Assembly (NCBI RefSeq): GCF_964340395.1
Contig: NC_135558.1
Span: forward strand, 13,717,501 to 13,781,500
DNA from: Glandiceps talaboti
Taxonomy: Eukaryota > Hemichordata > Enteropneusta > Spengelidae
Direction: 5' to 3'
Length of the DNA stretch: 64,000 bases
Of the stretch, positions 1 to 12,446 are shown piece by piece. Each line of letters starts with the position of its first letter. Position 1 is the stretch's first letter. The notes beneath the pieces are model-generated. The model made no database searches and was not told the origin of the DNA. It saw nothing but the letters and a program-made list of their open reading frames with translations. A program made the translations under genes and the position numbers.

Positions 1-855
1 CTGCATTTTCCTCTCAGCTTGATCAGAGATTTCATCTACCATAAAAACGCCTGAGGGCTAGCACAACATGAAGTCACCTTGTGATGAATCTTTCATGACC
101 ACGCTCTATACATCTGACAACCCTTGTCCATCACAATTTTCAGTAGAAATATTAATGACCAATAAACTGATCTGAATTTCGTAAAGGTTTTTTTTTTTTA
201 AATCTCTCAATCCATTATTCAAGAGGAGCATCACAGTGGGGTCAACAGTAATGATTGTATACAACAAACTATAACTCAGGCAGTTGAACTCTTGTGTTAA
301 AGCTGACTGCATGAAGCAATAAAATCTTGCGTCACGTTGTTAACCTTATCTCCTATATCTAACATGTAGTTTTTATTTTCACTATAATTCTGTTCAAAAA
401 AAACCAAAGTCTTTTATAAATTTTGTACCAAAGATTATAATTTCAAATATCTCCACTGAATTTAAGTGCCTTCGACAGTAATCTTCTTTTCCCTTAAATC
501 CATTTAAAAGAAGGTTTAAAGCTTAATATACTAATCTATAAACCTATTCTCAATCCCTCTTGGCTTACTACTAACATGGCGTGTTTCAGTGCAAACACGT
601 TCTCTTCACCTGACTATCCCCATTTGGCCTACACTACTATTCTCAACCAAATCACTTAACACATCATTTTGGTCAAGTTCATTTTAGTTTATTAGAACGG
701 GATCACTTATCTCAGCACCATTAATTAGAATTGTCTATTTCAAACTGATTTCCTTTCATTCTAACAGATTTAAAACATCCCTTCACTTTGACTATACAAA
801 ACAGGTTTAGAAATCTATTGCGTCTCAACTAGCATATAATGTTGCAGTCATGTAC

Positions 856-1018
856 ATGCGCATTGTATGTGTATGTGTATTACATGTATTCATCTATGTG
901 TGTATGTATGTAATAAACATACATATGGTATAATGTGTTCGCATGCATATGTATATAATTATGTATGCATGTATGTATCATATAATATGTATATCTTACT
1001 ATGTATGAATGTATGTTA
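856..1018. repeat. (ATGT)n-rich microsatellite
   Basis: Imperfect TGTA/TATG repeats. Confidence 0.7.
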
Positions 1019-1069
1019 TGGAGACCGGTAATCATTATACTTCCCATTTTCCCATCTTATTGTAATCGC

Positions 1070-1163
1070 TGTATACATTTTTCTTATGTATTAATTTGTA
1101 TCTGATTATTACGCCTTTTCCTGAATCTAGTAGGAAATAAAGCATTATTATTATCATCATTAA
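1070..1163 (+). mobile_element. Probable non-LTR retrotransposon 3' tail
   Basis: GCCTTTTCCTGAATCTAGTA, then GGAAATAAAGCATTATTATT and ATCATCATTA. A polyadenylation-like AATAAA followed by short A/T trinucleotide repeats is how L2/CR1-type elements end. No reverse-transcriptase frame is attached, so it is a 5'-truncated fragment. Confidence 0.4.
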
Positions 1164-1179
1164 TACTTGAAAACACCCA

Positions 1180-1620
1180 GAAATCAGGAGGAAAATGAAG
1201 ACTTAAGTTAACTGCTCGATAAAGTGTATTAACAGTCACAAGCCAAGTATTGCAAACTGCTTTAGAATTTCATTTGATAATCACTCATGAACATTTACAT
1301 ATACATAGATGCAGAGAGAAAAATGATTATTATGGAAAATACAAAGAATTCATATGGAATATTATAAGTTAACAGGTCAACAAATCGCAATAACAGTCAC
1401 AAGCCAAGTATTGCTAACAATATTGATACTTTATTCAATAATCGTACATGTGTGCATATGTACATCAACGTGGGGACATGATTATTATGGTAAACATGAA
1501 GAATTTGGGAGGAAAAGGAAAACTTAAGTTAACTAGCCACCAAAATGCAATAACAGTCACAAGCCATGTAGTGCAAACTACATTGATATTCCAGCCATGA
1601 TCCTAGTGACGGATGACTTG
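1180..1620. repeat. Tandem repeat, about 160 bp x 3
   Basis: The block AACAGTCACAAGCCAAGTAT recurs at 1231, 1392 and 1552 (spacing 161 and 160), each preceded by an AAGTTAAC motif. The units are clearly diverged. Confidence 0.75.
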
Positions 1621-4600
1621 ACATGATACGGTGATTGATCAAACATACATACTCGTTACACCATAAAATTGTCTCTGTTGGGTAGGAGAAATGTTCTATC
1701 ATATGTCACAAATGCATTCAAAGAACATCGTTATCATCATGGCTATCTACAAGCAGCCAAATTCAAGATTAAACTGATGGCTCTCCTCTCTAGATTCCTG
1801 AGACTTCCATTGCATTACATCAGTTTCAATTTCTTCTGCATCATTAGTTCTCATGTTTCTTAAGCATAGACATTATCAAATAGCCACAGAATAAAAGTTT
1901 GATAAAGTATGACTCAACTACACTAAAAACAGCTATGAATAAAAACATAAGGCAGCAACTGACAGCCGTTATCTATCACAGTTTGATGATGTACATGTCT
2001 CAACAAATACTGTTCATCAGTGAAGAGTCTTATCACCTGAATGTTTTACTCTATGCAAGTGAAAACCAGTAATTGATTTCATTCATGCATGACCATGCTG
2101 TTCATTAAGAGTGATTACACCCCTAAAAACTGATAATTTAAAAGAATAAAATTTCAAAAAACATCTTTTAAATTTTACATAATCTTCATATATATCATGC
2201 ACGGTATGTGTGACCTTGTGTTTGAGAAAACAGATAATCTTATTTCCCCCAAAATTGTTTATTTGTCATTTATAATCAAAATTTGATAAAGTTAGAAATC
2301 AACTCATGGATAAGATCAGATATTTGTTTCAAATTTCAAAACCAGTTTGTTTAATAAACAAATTTTCTCAAAACTATTCTGTAATCTTGTATTTCAAAAT
2401 GCTCTCTATTCAAAGTCAGTAACAAAAAATCAGATTTCAATGTTTGTTATTCATTAAATACAAATTTCACTAATCAGAGATAATTTTGTTTTCTAACTTC
2501 AAATTTTTCCTAGCACCAAGTACGGTCTTGCTTTCAAAATCAGTTTGCTGTTTAACAGTATATGTACTGTATATATACACAATATTTTGAAGTTTGTATC
2601 GATGCACTCTATTACAAATCTGAATTAAATTTTCACTTTTTGTTTGTTTAATGAAAAATTCAACAATATTCAGAAAGTATTGCATTTTATTTTTAAATGA
2701 TGCACTTTATTCCAAATCTGAAATAAAGATGTCTTATCTCCCTATTTCTCCAGCTGATCTCAAAAGCACTTCATTATGAAAATTGCATGAGCAACTTATA
2801 ATATAAATGTCATTAGATAGTCTGGACAGGATGGTGAAAGGCTGATAAGATATATATCTTCCAACTTTAATAAGAAAACTTTGATTACATAGTGAAAATA
2901 CATCAGAAGATGCCTCAGAGGCAACATGTTATGGCTAATAAATGCTGGTACTTTGCCCTGATAAAGTTTAAAATATCGTTCTATATAAATTAAATCACAC
3001 ACAAAATATCTGTAGCATGCAAATTTACATCGACATGGATATCGTTTTATTTCATCTGTGGAGGTTCTTAGTCAATAATTGAAAGGCCAGATAACATTTT
3101 TAGCGGCTCAGAAACATTTCTTTGGGGGGTTGAAGTGAACTTTCGCTAGCAACGCCCTTATCGTTCTGGCTATTGAAGCTAAGAGCACAGTTGATGAAAC
3201 AAGATTATTGCTTCGTCCATAATTTGTTACTTGAAATCCTTCTTTAGGTAGACCCTAAAGGAAACAGTAAATCATAGCCCAAGCGGATTGAAATCTGTAA
3301 TATCTACTTCCAATAAATCCTAGCTTTGGTAATAAATGTGAACTGCAAATCCACACTTCAATGATAAAGTGATTTCTTTCTCTCTCTCTGTTATCTTTCC
3401 AATTCCTAAGAGATGTAGATCAGAAAATTTTAATCCACCATTGCCGTAGGTGTTCCCTTTTAAAGGTTTTATTCTTTTCTACAAGTAACATTTGTCATTT
3501 TGTACTTGACTGAGTACTCTACGTAAGAGGGTATTTATTGGTTCATGCTGCCAGTATAAAAGTTATACACTGACAAGGTATTAAAGCTGTTTTTTTTTTG
3601 TTAGGTATAAATTATAATGACTTACTCATATTGTACACCCTGAACACTAGTACTGAATAACCATACTGGTGCAGCTGTACACATAATATGTATGCAATAA
3701 ATGATAAATCCTATCAAATTGATTTTGGGGTTCGCACTCTAAAATCAGCACCCCTTCATAATGAGATCACAATTTTTACCTGTTACTGAATTATTAATAC
3801 ATAAATCGATCTCTAATTAATAAGCACAATGTTTTTTAAGTATTATTAGTATTTCAATAACTATCAGTGCATATATTGCTGGTTGTCTAATAAAAAAAAT
3901 ACAGTTTGTAACAGGTCGTGCAAGTTTGAAATCGATGGTGAAAAAACAATATGGATCATAGCGTACAGATCATATGTACCTGTCCAAATTCATGTGATAA
4001 ATATCTCGGCAATATGGCTCACTATTTGTTTTTGTAAAGAGCAATACCACATGTTACTATCAAATTAATTGACAAATGAACAAAATTCGGTAGAGCTCTA
4101 TCAGCAATTTGATGATTAAAAAGATTTATTTGGTAACAGTAATAAGAATAACCATTAAGATATATGACTTCTGTAAATTTTAACAAACTGCATGACTATT
4201 TAGGCACAACTGTGTATTTCAGAAATTGTTTGCACCATATGCTGCTTAGCTATGATGTACAATGTACATACATTGCATTGTAGTACAGAGACTATCAAAG
4301 CTTAGGTAATTATATTCCCTTTTACCTTTAGCCAGCATTCAAATCTTTTTGTTTCAAATTTTGAATCTTTGACATTTAGTAGACAGTACTCGAGTATTTA
4401 TTAACTGTGCATGCATATTTAGTAAATGAATTTTGAATCTCCTAAATCATGGTTTTATTGGGTTTTTTAAATTTAATATTGCTGTATTTAATCTTTTGTA
4501 ATTTTATAGATACGTGTACTTGAAAATATTTTCTAAAATTGCAAGTTAAAAAAATCACAATTTCTGTGTGATCTTGACAACTGTTATCAGTTTTGTTGCA

Positions 4601-5434
4601 TGGATACATTCTAGTCAATTGTATTCGTCGACTAAAGATGTGGTTTTGGTCATACATCGTATATCCAATTCCATTTATTGATCACATCTCCAATGTATAT
4701 ATGCATGTATCTGAAAATAGCTCTTGCCTGAGAGATGGCAACCACAGCTATATAGTACATGCTGCGTTTAAAACATGTTGATAGAAAATAGAGTTTTAGC
4801 TCTAGGACTGTCAACTGTGATCATATCACCCTTTTGTATCTCTGATGACGACTAGACTAGCTTGAATACTTGATTTTTAATGACAGATAGAGATATTGAG
4901 TGAAGGCTCAGAATTTAAACTAAATGCATGACTGGCAGCGTACATAATTATTCTCTTTTTATAATCTCCCGACTTTTCCTGTAAAAAGTCATATTCTATC
5001 GACACCATCGTTGGCTTTCAACCCTGAGGTGAGGACACGCTGAATGAATGAATAGCAATCCCAGATGTTCCATACCAATTACTATGCTAATCTAGAATAA
5101 AATCCCGACTTTGATGTGAATCATATTTCTGACTCTACTTGGGAGGAATGTACATGGTACGGCATGTCATGTGGGAGATCAAAGATTAATCTCTTGTAAC
5201 CTTACTGCTTAGTGGTGGATAATGACATATGGTATACTTTTATACTTGGATGAAAAACGCCGCAGTCAAGTGTCATATAGATTACGTCAACAGTACTTTG
5301 CTCCTCTGCGTTAATCATATGATATTTTGTTACATATTGAGATGTACTCCACAACCAGGTTGTGATTCCCAACCAAAATATTGTTTTAGGGATAACAGTA
5401 TTAAATGACATAACTTAAGCATTTCACTACATAT
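1621..5434. other. AT-rich non-coding stretch
   Basis: No gene, RNA or clear repeat recognised. Short open frames have no homology I know and no paired splice sites. The same holds for 1-855 and 5626-7049. Confidence 0.6.
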
Positions 5435-5625
5435 ACTACAGTGGCAATCATTAGCTTTCAGTTTTTTAAAAGATACACACAAATTAATGCTATTATTGTT
5501 GTCCAATGTGGTAGATGCCTATGTTGTGTGGATATAAACACCCTGTAATCAAGATAGTGCAAAAACTGGAATTCCCCCAAAATATAAGTTGCAAGACCAT
5601 GGAAGTCATCAGAAATGCCATCCTA
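5435..5625. mobile_element. Family B element, degenerate copy
   Basis: A diverged match to the 41-42 kb element. It carries a terminus-like AAAGATACACACAAATTAA, and then CACCCTGTAATCAAGATAGT and GGAATTCCCCCAAAA, which correspond to one internal 88-bp unit. Confidence 0.4.
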
Positions 5626-7049
5626 CTGTGAGTACAATTAAATCAACATACATTTCATAGCTTATAAGTTATAACAACAGGTCACAGCAATAGATTTGTT
5701 TGTGCCTGACTCGATAAGCAGAAACCGATATGTTGCCACTGTTGTAACTTTACCTTCAGTCTGTTATCAAAGTCATAAAACCATAATACATTGTTCAATA
5801 CTTCAAAGCAATAAATACTTGAGTATTCAAAAACAATTCAGAAAAAGAGATCTAGAAAATCCTCATAGGTCTATGATCATGCAAGTATTAATATTCATGA
5901 GTTTTAGGTTCATAGTTACAAATCATAGTCGAAAAAATTTTTAGAAGCAAATATTCCTAAATGGATGTTTATAAGAAATTTCAAATCTATAATTCTAGCG
6001 AGAAATGCTCTACATTCATATAACCTTATCCATAAATTTCTGACTCTTTTAGTAAAAGTGACGTTGCCAGGGTAACATTTATGAACATAACAAATTTCGT
6101 ATGATACCAAATTCTGACATCAAAGACTGCCATACACGATTCAAAAATTTAAATTTTCATTTTAAAGAATTATATTTGAATTTTACGAATTATATTGGAT
6201 AATTTTGAAAACAAGTTGAATAAGACTATCACATCAAACTATATTGCCTATTTATCAGAATATTTATATACATTAAACCTTTATTTCAGTAAAAAGGAGT
6301 GAACTGAGATACCTAAGTCATCAATTTTTATGAAAAATGACAATGAACATTTTGTCATGAGCTCATTTTTTATTCTAGTATAAGAGATATGTCATCAAGA
6401 TATGAGCTATCAACCATATGGTAATACAAGACAAACAAAGCTGTGATTGTGAAATGCCTCAGGCATATCATATATCGGAGGTTTTAAGCATTCACAGCAT
6501 ACCTTCATTAGAATTCCAGTGATAAAAGTGAACTTTGTGATCTCGTTTTCATGATGCCATAAAATCTATTAATACCTGTTACCATCAATAAAAACATAAT
6601 GAACCATTTTAACTCAGATTTTTCTATTTAATGAAATTTTTTCTCTATCACTGATTAAACTTAAAAGCTTTTTACTGCATGTGGCAGTACACCTGAGTGC
6701 AAGCACTACAGAAAGCTTCATTTTTCAAAATTTGTTTCACACTTGACAAGAATTGGACGAGTAGTTTTTGCGCCGCAGTTCAACTTATGGAATAATTGCA
6801 CAATTTCACAAACATTTTCTGATTGGCAGTTATAGAACTTAGAAATTAATTCAAGAGAAAAACTGATACGTTGTGACATATCTTTCGTAGTAATTTATGT
6901 ATGTTAGTGTTTAATAGTTATTCGCATCCTGTGACCTAAATGGGTGTGTATTCAAAATTTTACACCTACAATACTCTGATCTATTATGACTTGGGAATTA
7001 CTCAATTCAGCATTTCAGAAAAGTTGATGTAGTAAAAATAACTGAGCTA

Positions 7050-7330
7050 TGTTATTACCCCAAACAATTACTATATATTCCCAAATATTTCTTTTTGTTC
7101 AGCCAAGAAAAATATGAGTGACCTAAGGGGTCTTGTCACTACAAGTTCTGGACTAGAAGTGACAAGGTACATCCAACTAAGTTTTAAAAATATAAGATTA
7201 TAATATAATTATCCCTGCAAAAGTATAATTTATAAATAATCCGGAAAAATATTGGTGATTTTGAATATTTTGAGTACCACATAACCAAGGACATAGAAGC
7301 ATGTTGTGACATCTTTCTTTAATAGTCCAT
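7050..7330 (+). mobile_element. Family A palindromic element, copy 1
   Basis: It has a core GTGACCTAAGGGG...TTGTCACTACA and its inverted complement, followed by AAAAATATTGG and a conserved tail (TTTTGAATATTTTGAGTA...ACCACA...GACATAGA). The same order of blocks recurs at 24.5 and 38.6 kb and, reversed, at 31.1 and 32.0 kb. There is no coding capacity, so it looks like a non-autonomous (MITE-like) element. This copy is diverged. Confidence 0.6.
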
Positions 7331-7339
7331 GTATAATTA

Positions 7340-7695
7340 CCCTTAGGCTAGTAGTTGAGCCTTCCGTTTTCTAAGATAGACACAAACTAAAACTATTGTC
7401 ACAACATGTTGATACAACAGTGATAAGCTATTGAATGGATGTTGGTTTTAATTACAGTCTCAGTAGGGCGGCATTTCTGAAACCTTAAGTTTATTTAGCG
7501 TTCCAGGAACTCGCAGTGCTGGTTTGTGACTTCCAATGTTTGCACTATGTGGATCACAGGGTGATTAAAATTGCACAACAGAGGAACTGCTATTACCCAC
7601 TTGTATAATCTACAATAGTGAAGAACAATAGATTTAGTTTGTGTCTATATCTTTATAGTAAACCGAAGGCTGGATTACCAGAGTCGTATTAAAGT
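7340..7695. mobile_element. Family B element with inverted termini and one internal unit
   Basis: The left terminus contains AAGATAGACACAAACTAAAA and the right terminus has the complement TTTAGTTTGTGTCTATATCT, then GTAAACCGAAGGCTGGATTA and CCAGAGTCGTATT. The middle holds one inverted internal unit (ACTTCCAATGTTTGCACTAT, GATCACAGGGTGATTAAAAT, AGAGGAACTGCT). No open frame fits a transposase, so it appears non-autonomous. It abuts family A copy 1. Confidence 0.6.
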
Positions 7696-8204
7696 TACTT
7701 TCAGTGTGTTCTATACTACGTCTCTCTACCCAGACATAATATAATACGTGAGGTATAATATAACCATACCTGCCACTTCAAACTTTCCACATAAATCAAT
7801 ATACACACATGAAAGAATAACAAGGTCACGACTTAGAAACCAAACGCTGTGTTCCCCCTTGAATTGAATCGTGATCAGTTCAAGCTGTGCAAGATTAGCC
7901 TAAGCAGTTAATTAAACACTTGTTGTTCCTATAGTAGTATTGGTTTATGCATGTCAAACCAAGTCTGTGCATTTCTTTTATCCAAGTCCCCACTCAGACA
8001 ACTTTTATCTGAAATGGAATATAACAAAATATATTTACTTCTCCTTGAAAATTATTAATTCAGTTTGGTCAAGCTGTTCATACAGAATATAAAAGCAGTC
8101 CACTGTACTTTCAACAGATTTGATACACTTCTAACTTGATATTTATTTTATTTTTTTTTGGGGGGGGGGGACGAGTTTGAAAAAAATAAGTTCCAACACC
8201 CTCT

Positions 8205-8400
8205 GTTAAAGTTGGTATAACTGAATTTTTTTCAGATTCGAACAAAAAGAAAGTCAAAAATCATTTGTAAGTTGGCATTTTGAGTGTATTTTTTTATCTG
8301 AATAAAAGAGAAATTATTTCAAAATCATCTGCAAGTTGGTATAACTGAATTTTTTGGGGAGTTTTGAACTAAAAATGCTCAAAAATAAACTGTATGTTAA
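8205..8400. repeat. Tandem repeat, about 62 bp x 3
   Basis: GTTGGTATAACTGAATTTTTT recurs at about 8211 and 8335, with GTTGGCATTTTGAGTGTATT between. A G tract (8160-8170) lies just upstream. Confidence 0.6.
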
Positions 8401-10004
8401 TGTTTTATCTAGTGAATCCTTTGCTTTATTCTTGAAGTTTTTATTCCTGACTCTTTTAAAGATTAACATTTTTTCAGTATTATGCGTACCAACATTTCAT
8501 CCAATCAGGATGGCAGGTTGGGAATATATTAGTCAATTTGTAGTTGAAGTGAAGTTGGTTTCTGTGACAAAACATACATTTCCTACTATTATGGTTCAAC
8601 GAATCTCTGCCGGAACCTGTTACTCATGAATGCTTTTACCAATACAGAAAATGATTTGGGCCCATTTTCAACTTTCTTGAAAAATACGCAATGACAATTT
8701 GTGTCAATCAAACGCTATGATTTATCAGTTTAAACAAGAACATGGGCATTTAGTTCCGTATTTTAACACTTAAACTACCAAGGGTTACAGTGCCTTCAGG
8801 GACTGACATCAATTTTTTTTTTTTTTTCAAATACCAAATATATACGATTTCAGTCAATAAACCCCTATTGTGCTGATACAGAGAAAATCCAATTACTTCT
8901 AGTTACTTTGTCGGTGATGATGTTAATCTGATATCAATAAAGAAAGGCGACCGTGACAAAACTACAGATCTTTCAAGTCTCAAGTCGTGCCATCATAATG
9001 TGTGCCCCTGCATACAAATTTCAAGATTCAAACTCTTTTCCATTAGAAGTCGGTTCACAGGGAAAATGAGGTCAAGACAATTGATGAAGTAATAAATATA
9101 CAAAACTTTTTATTCATATGATATGCATGCGATCCTCTCAGCAGCTGCTTGCCATGCCTGCAGCATTGTCGTAGTAGTGACTGTCACATCATTACCATAG
9201 AGAATGCTTCGTAACAAATTCTAACGACGGCTATGAGGGAAATATACATACCACATAAATATGAGAATGTATGTCAACGTACATATGAACAAAGCCTACA
9301 TGTACATCCTTTGATTTCACCTCTAAAATGTGTTGGTACATCATCAATCAATCAATCAATCGATATTCAGCAAAAGCTGATAAAAATATAAAACCTTGTT
9401 TTACATGCATGCGCTGGATGCTGAACATACGTTGAAAGTTTTTATACATGGAATTGTACTTTTTTCCCACACCATACTCAACACACTTTTAATTAAATTT
9501 AGTACCCTTGGCAAAGACCTATAGCGACACAAATACCCGTCACACTTTCTCAATTCCCTGGGCAGCATACACAACTACACTGTATACCTTACAGGTATCA
9601 GTAGAAATAACAAGAAACGGATCAAACAGGTGTGAACTTCCTGAGCTGCACGTGACGATATTACAAAATGTATTTCCCTCATTAATGTTGATATCATTAA
9701 AGAATTATAAAGCCTATCAATCATACAATTTCCTTTACTTGATTTCTCATTTCCTATATGACTTTCATAACGACAATATCATATTTCCAGATGTCATTAA
9801 TTATGCAAACCGCTCATTAATTACCCGCACTATGAAGTGATAATATACAATTTCCTTTTCCAATTTATCATAATTAATTACAAAAGTTTTTGTTCAAAGA
9901 CATGAAAAGTTTGTTGTGAGACATGATATGGTAGAATGGCCATGATCAGTATTTTTCGAAAAAATTTATATTGAAGGCCTTAGGGAGCTGTCATTATTTA
10001 TGAT
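8401..10004. other. Non-coding stretch
   Basis: Nothing recognisable. A 110-codon plus frame at 9508-9840 and a 91-codon frame at 8354-8629 have AT-driven composition and no domain. Confidence 0.55.
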
Positions 10005-10097
10005 GGGGGGGGGGGGTTCGGAGAATTAGGAGGGGGGTTCACTCAAGAACTGGGGAATGAACATTTCTATGGGCTCAAGGGGAACCCCCCCCCCCCC
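10005..10097. repeat. Paired G12 and C13 tracts
   Basis: Twelve G at 10005-10016 and thirteen C at 10085-10097 flank a G-rich middle, so the two runs can pair. This may be the relic of an inverted-repeat element. Confidence 0.5.
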
Positions 10098-10324
10098 TCC
10101 TGTTGCCAAGTATGTACAATTGTCCAAGATTATGCAAATTATAATTAAAGCAGTCCACGTGAGTTTATAATTACAGGGGTACAAGCTGAGTTTATATGTT
10201 TTCAGGGCGTACTTTTTGCTGTAGATTACTAGATCTTCATGTTGTATTCTACTTTAATACTGATGCATACATTTTGTGAACTTAACCATCATATAGTACA
10301 ACTGAATGAACTCAAACCAGGTAT

Positions 10325-10485
10325 GCAGATCATTGTGCCCTCTAAGCCAATTTGACATATTGCCACTGATGCACACAATTACTAGTGATGCACCAAAATT
10401 TGGTGTTCCCCTATCTCTTACTATGTGCTGACTCGCAAGAAATACCAGTTTTTCTCATTTTGAATCGAAGCAACAAAATTTGGCA
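10325..10485 (+). repeat. Dispersed repeat D, copy 1
   Basis: GTGCCCTCTAAGCCAATTTG, GATGCACCAAAATTTGGTGT and CCAGTTTTTCTCATTTTGA match the complement of 47985-48150 over about 150 bp at high similarity. Confidence 0.6.
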
Positions 10486-10730
10486 ATCATTAGAGGGTAC
10501 ACTGATGCGGATATAATGTATAGTAACAATCTGATGACATACTTTTTAAACATATAAAAATTATATCTAGGAAATCGCTACTATTTTTTCTCATTTTGAC
10601 TCAAAGCAACACAATTTGGCAATCATTAGAGGGCACACTGATGCGGATATAATTTATATTAACAATCCGACGACATAGTTTTTATACATACAAAAATTAT
10701 ATCTAGGAAATCGCTACTATGCAAAAACTG
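10430..10730. repeat. Tandem duplication, 136 bp x 2
   Basis: AATTTGGCAATCATTAGAGG with its flanks recurs with CAAC anchors at 10471 and 10607. The 3' block ATCTAGGAAATCGCTACTAT is also repeated. The first unit overlaps the end of repeat D. Confidence 0.8.
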
Positions 10731-11439
10731 TTCTACCAATATTTCAGAAGACAATTATGTCTTCAAAGAAGATATGCATAGAGATTTTAAGATTCCACTG
10801 AGATTAGTTTAATCAAGGTCTTGTGTATATTTACGTGAGTAAAAGCTTATAAACGCAGGTTAAGCCACTTAAATAATATTAAAATTTCTGAAATAATTTG
10901 AAAGTGACATATAAATATATTATACAAACTAAAATTCCAATCTAGATTTGGAAGGTGGAGGTTGATTAACAAATTTATATATCCATGGATATTGCAGTTA
11001 TTCTAAAAAAGGAATCTATCCCTACTGTACATTCATACAGGATGTGTTGATGACATCAAAATCATAAAATGGCACCACACAACATCTCAATCATAAACTT
11101 GGGAATTACCTTATCAAGCTTGAGAATCCCATTTGTCGCACATTCAGAATTTCTAATTTTCATTTACAAATGGAGTTCGACAGGTTTACTCGAAAAAGTT
11201 CTTGCGGAATAGTGGCAGCGATAACACATGTAAGTTTTGTCCTACAGCGATTGAAGGTGAATATCATTTTCTTTCTGTCCACATTATAAAAGGGAGAGAG
11301 GTGCTATTTTCTTACGTCAGTGAAATGTACATTAAACAGTATTAAAGAAAGTTTGTCATAGATTGTCAATTCAGATATAAACTTCCCATTGCGAAATTCC
11401 TTTTTGATACATGCAATTTTAAGACTGATCTCTTCGGGA

Positions 11440-11535
11440 GTATATGTACATTTTTGTTGTAACGTTGCTACATTTTGTCAGTATGTATTTATGACACGTA
11501 AGCCAATAAACTATTATCAATGATAATTAGATTGA
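11440..11535 (+). mobile_element. Possible retroelement 3' end
   Basis: TTTGTTGTAACGTTGCTACA followed by AAGCCAATAAACTATTATCA and ATGATAATT resembles the 1.1-kb tail in design (AATAAA plus a short iterated tail). The evidence is weak. Confidence 0.25.
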
Positions 11536-11699
11536 GTCTTCATACTGTGCTGATTGAATTGTAGCACTATTTGAACAATTGGTCCATTTATATCATTGTA
11601 AATATGAAAATTATCTAATAGACAATTGTCTAACACGTTTTTCAAAATTACCTAGCTCTATACAGGTGTCTGAACTATGTATACCACTTTTAATAAAAT

Positions 11700-12010
11700 A
11701 AAAATTCAGGTCTACAGACAAGCCAAGACAGCCTGATGGATAGGTACACAGATCTTGACACAGAGACAAACAGATGGCTAGACAGACAGAGATAAACATA
11801 CACATAGATCTCAACATAGAAACTGAGAGACAGACACAGACAGACAGACAGACACAGATCTCGACAGTCAGGCAGACAGATAGACTGACTGACTGACTGA
11901 CTGACTGACTGATAGAGACAGACAGACAGAGACACAGACAGACATAAAGATACATATCTCAACAGAGACAGATTTACTGACTGAATGACAGACAGACAGA
12001 CAGACAAATA
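11700..12010. repeat. (CAGA)n/(GACT)n microsatellite
   Basis: Imperfect tetranucleotides, including six consecutive GACT near 11886-11910. Long minus-strand open frames here (SVCLSVCL-type peptides) are translations of the repeat, not genes. Confidence 0.8.
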
Positions 12011-12392
12011 GTCACTATGTATTAAAGCCCTGGCATTGTGCCATACCTAATAATTATGAATAAAAGTGTTTTTCTCAAATACTTGTGATAGATGGAATGA
12101 TGAAAATGATTCTGAAGGTCAGTTGAATGAAAATGACAAGGTTATCTTAAACTCACATATGTTAAATTACATATAAACAGTTAGTTTTTTACTACATTTC
12201 ATACTTTCTATAACTCCCCTCTGTTATCATATAATGGAAGTAATGATTATTTGAAAAGATGGGGTAAAAAAAATCTCTGCATGCCTAGACTTGGCAAATC
12301 AATAGATAAAACAACCTGTAGAAGAAATTTCTCAACAGTTTGAAGCCTCCAAGCTATTTTGTTTTCATACTTAAGTTGTAGTGACACCATTA

Positions 12393-12446
12393 TAGGTAGT
12401 TCTCCTTCAATTACTACCATAGGTAGTTCTCCTTCAATTACTACCA
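12393..12446. repeat. 27-bp direct duplication
   Basis: AGGTAGTTCTCCTTCAATTA followed by CTACCA occurs twice in succession, at 12394 and 12421, without mismatch, so it is recent. Confidence 0.85.

Noticed and set aside
9120-9230. Minus-strand stretch reading YGNDVTVTTTTMLQAWQAAA
   Set aside because: A short frame between stops with no splice sites or known motif.
11611-12007. Two overlapping 105-114 codon minus-strand frames
   Set aside because: They are produced by the (CAGA)n/(GACT)n repeat.
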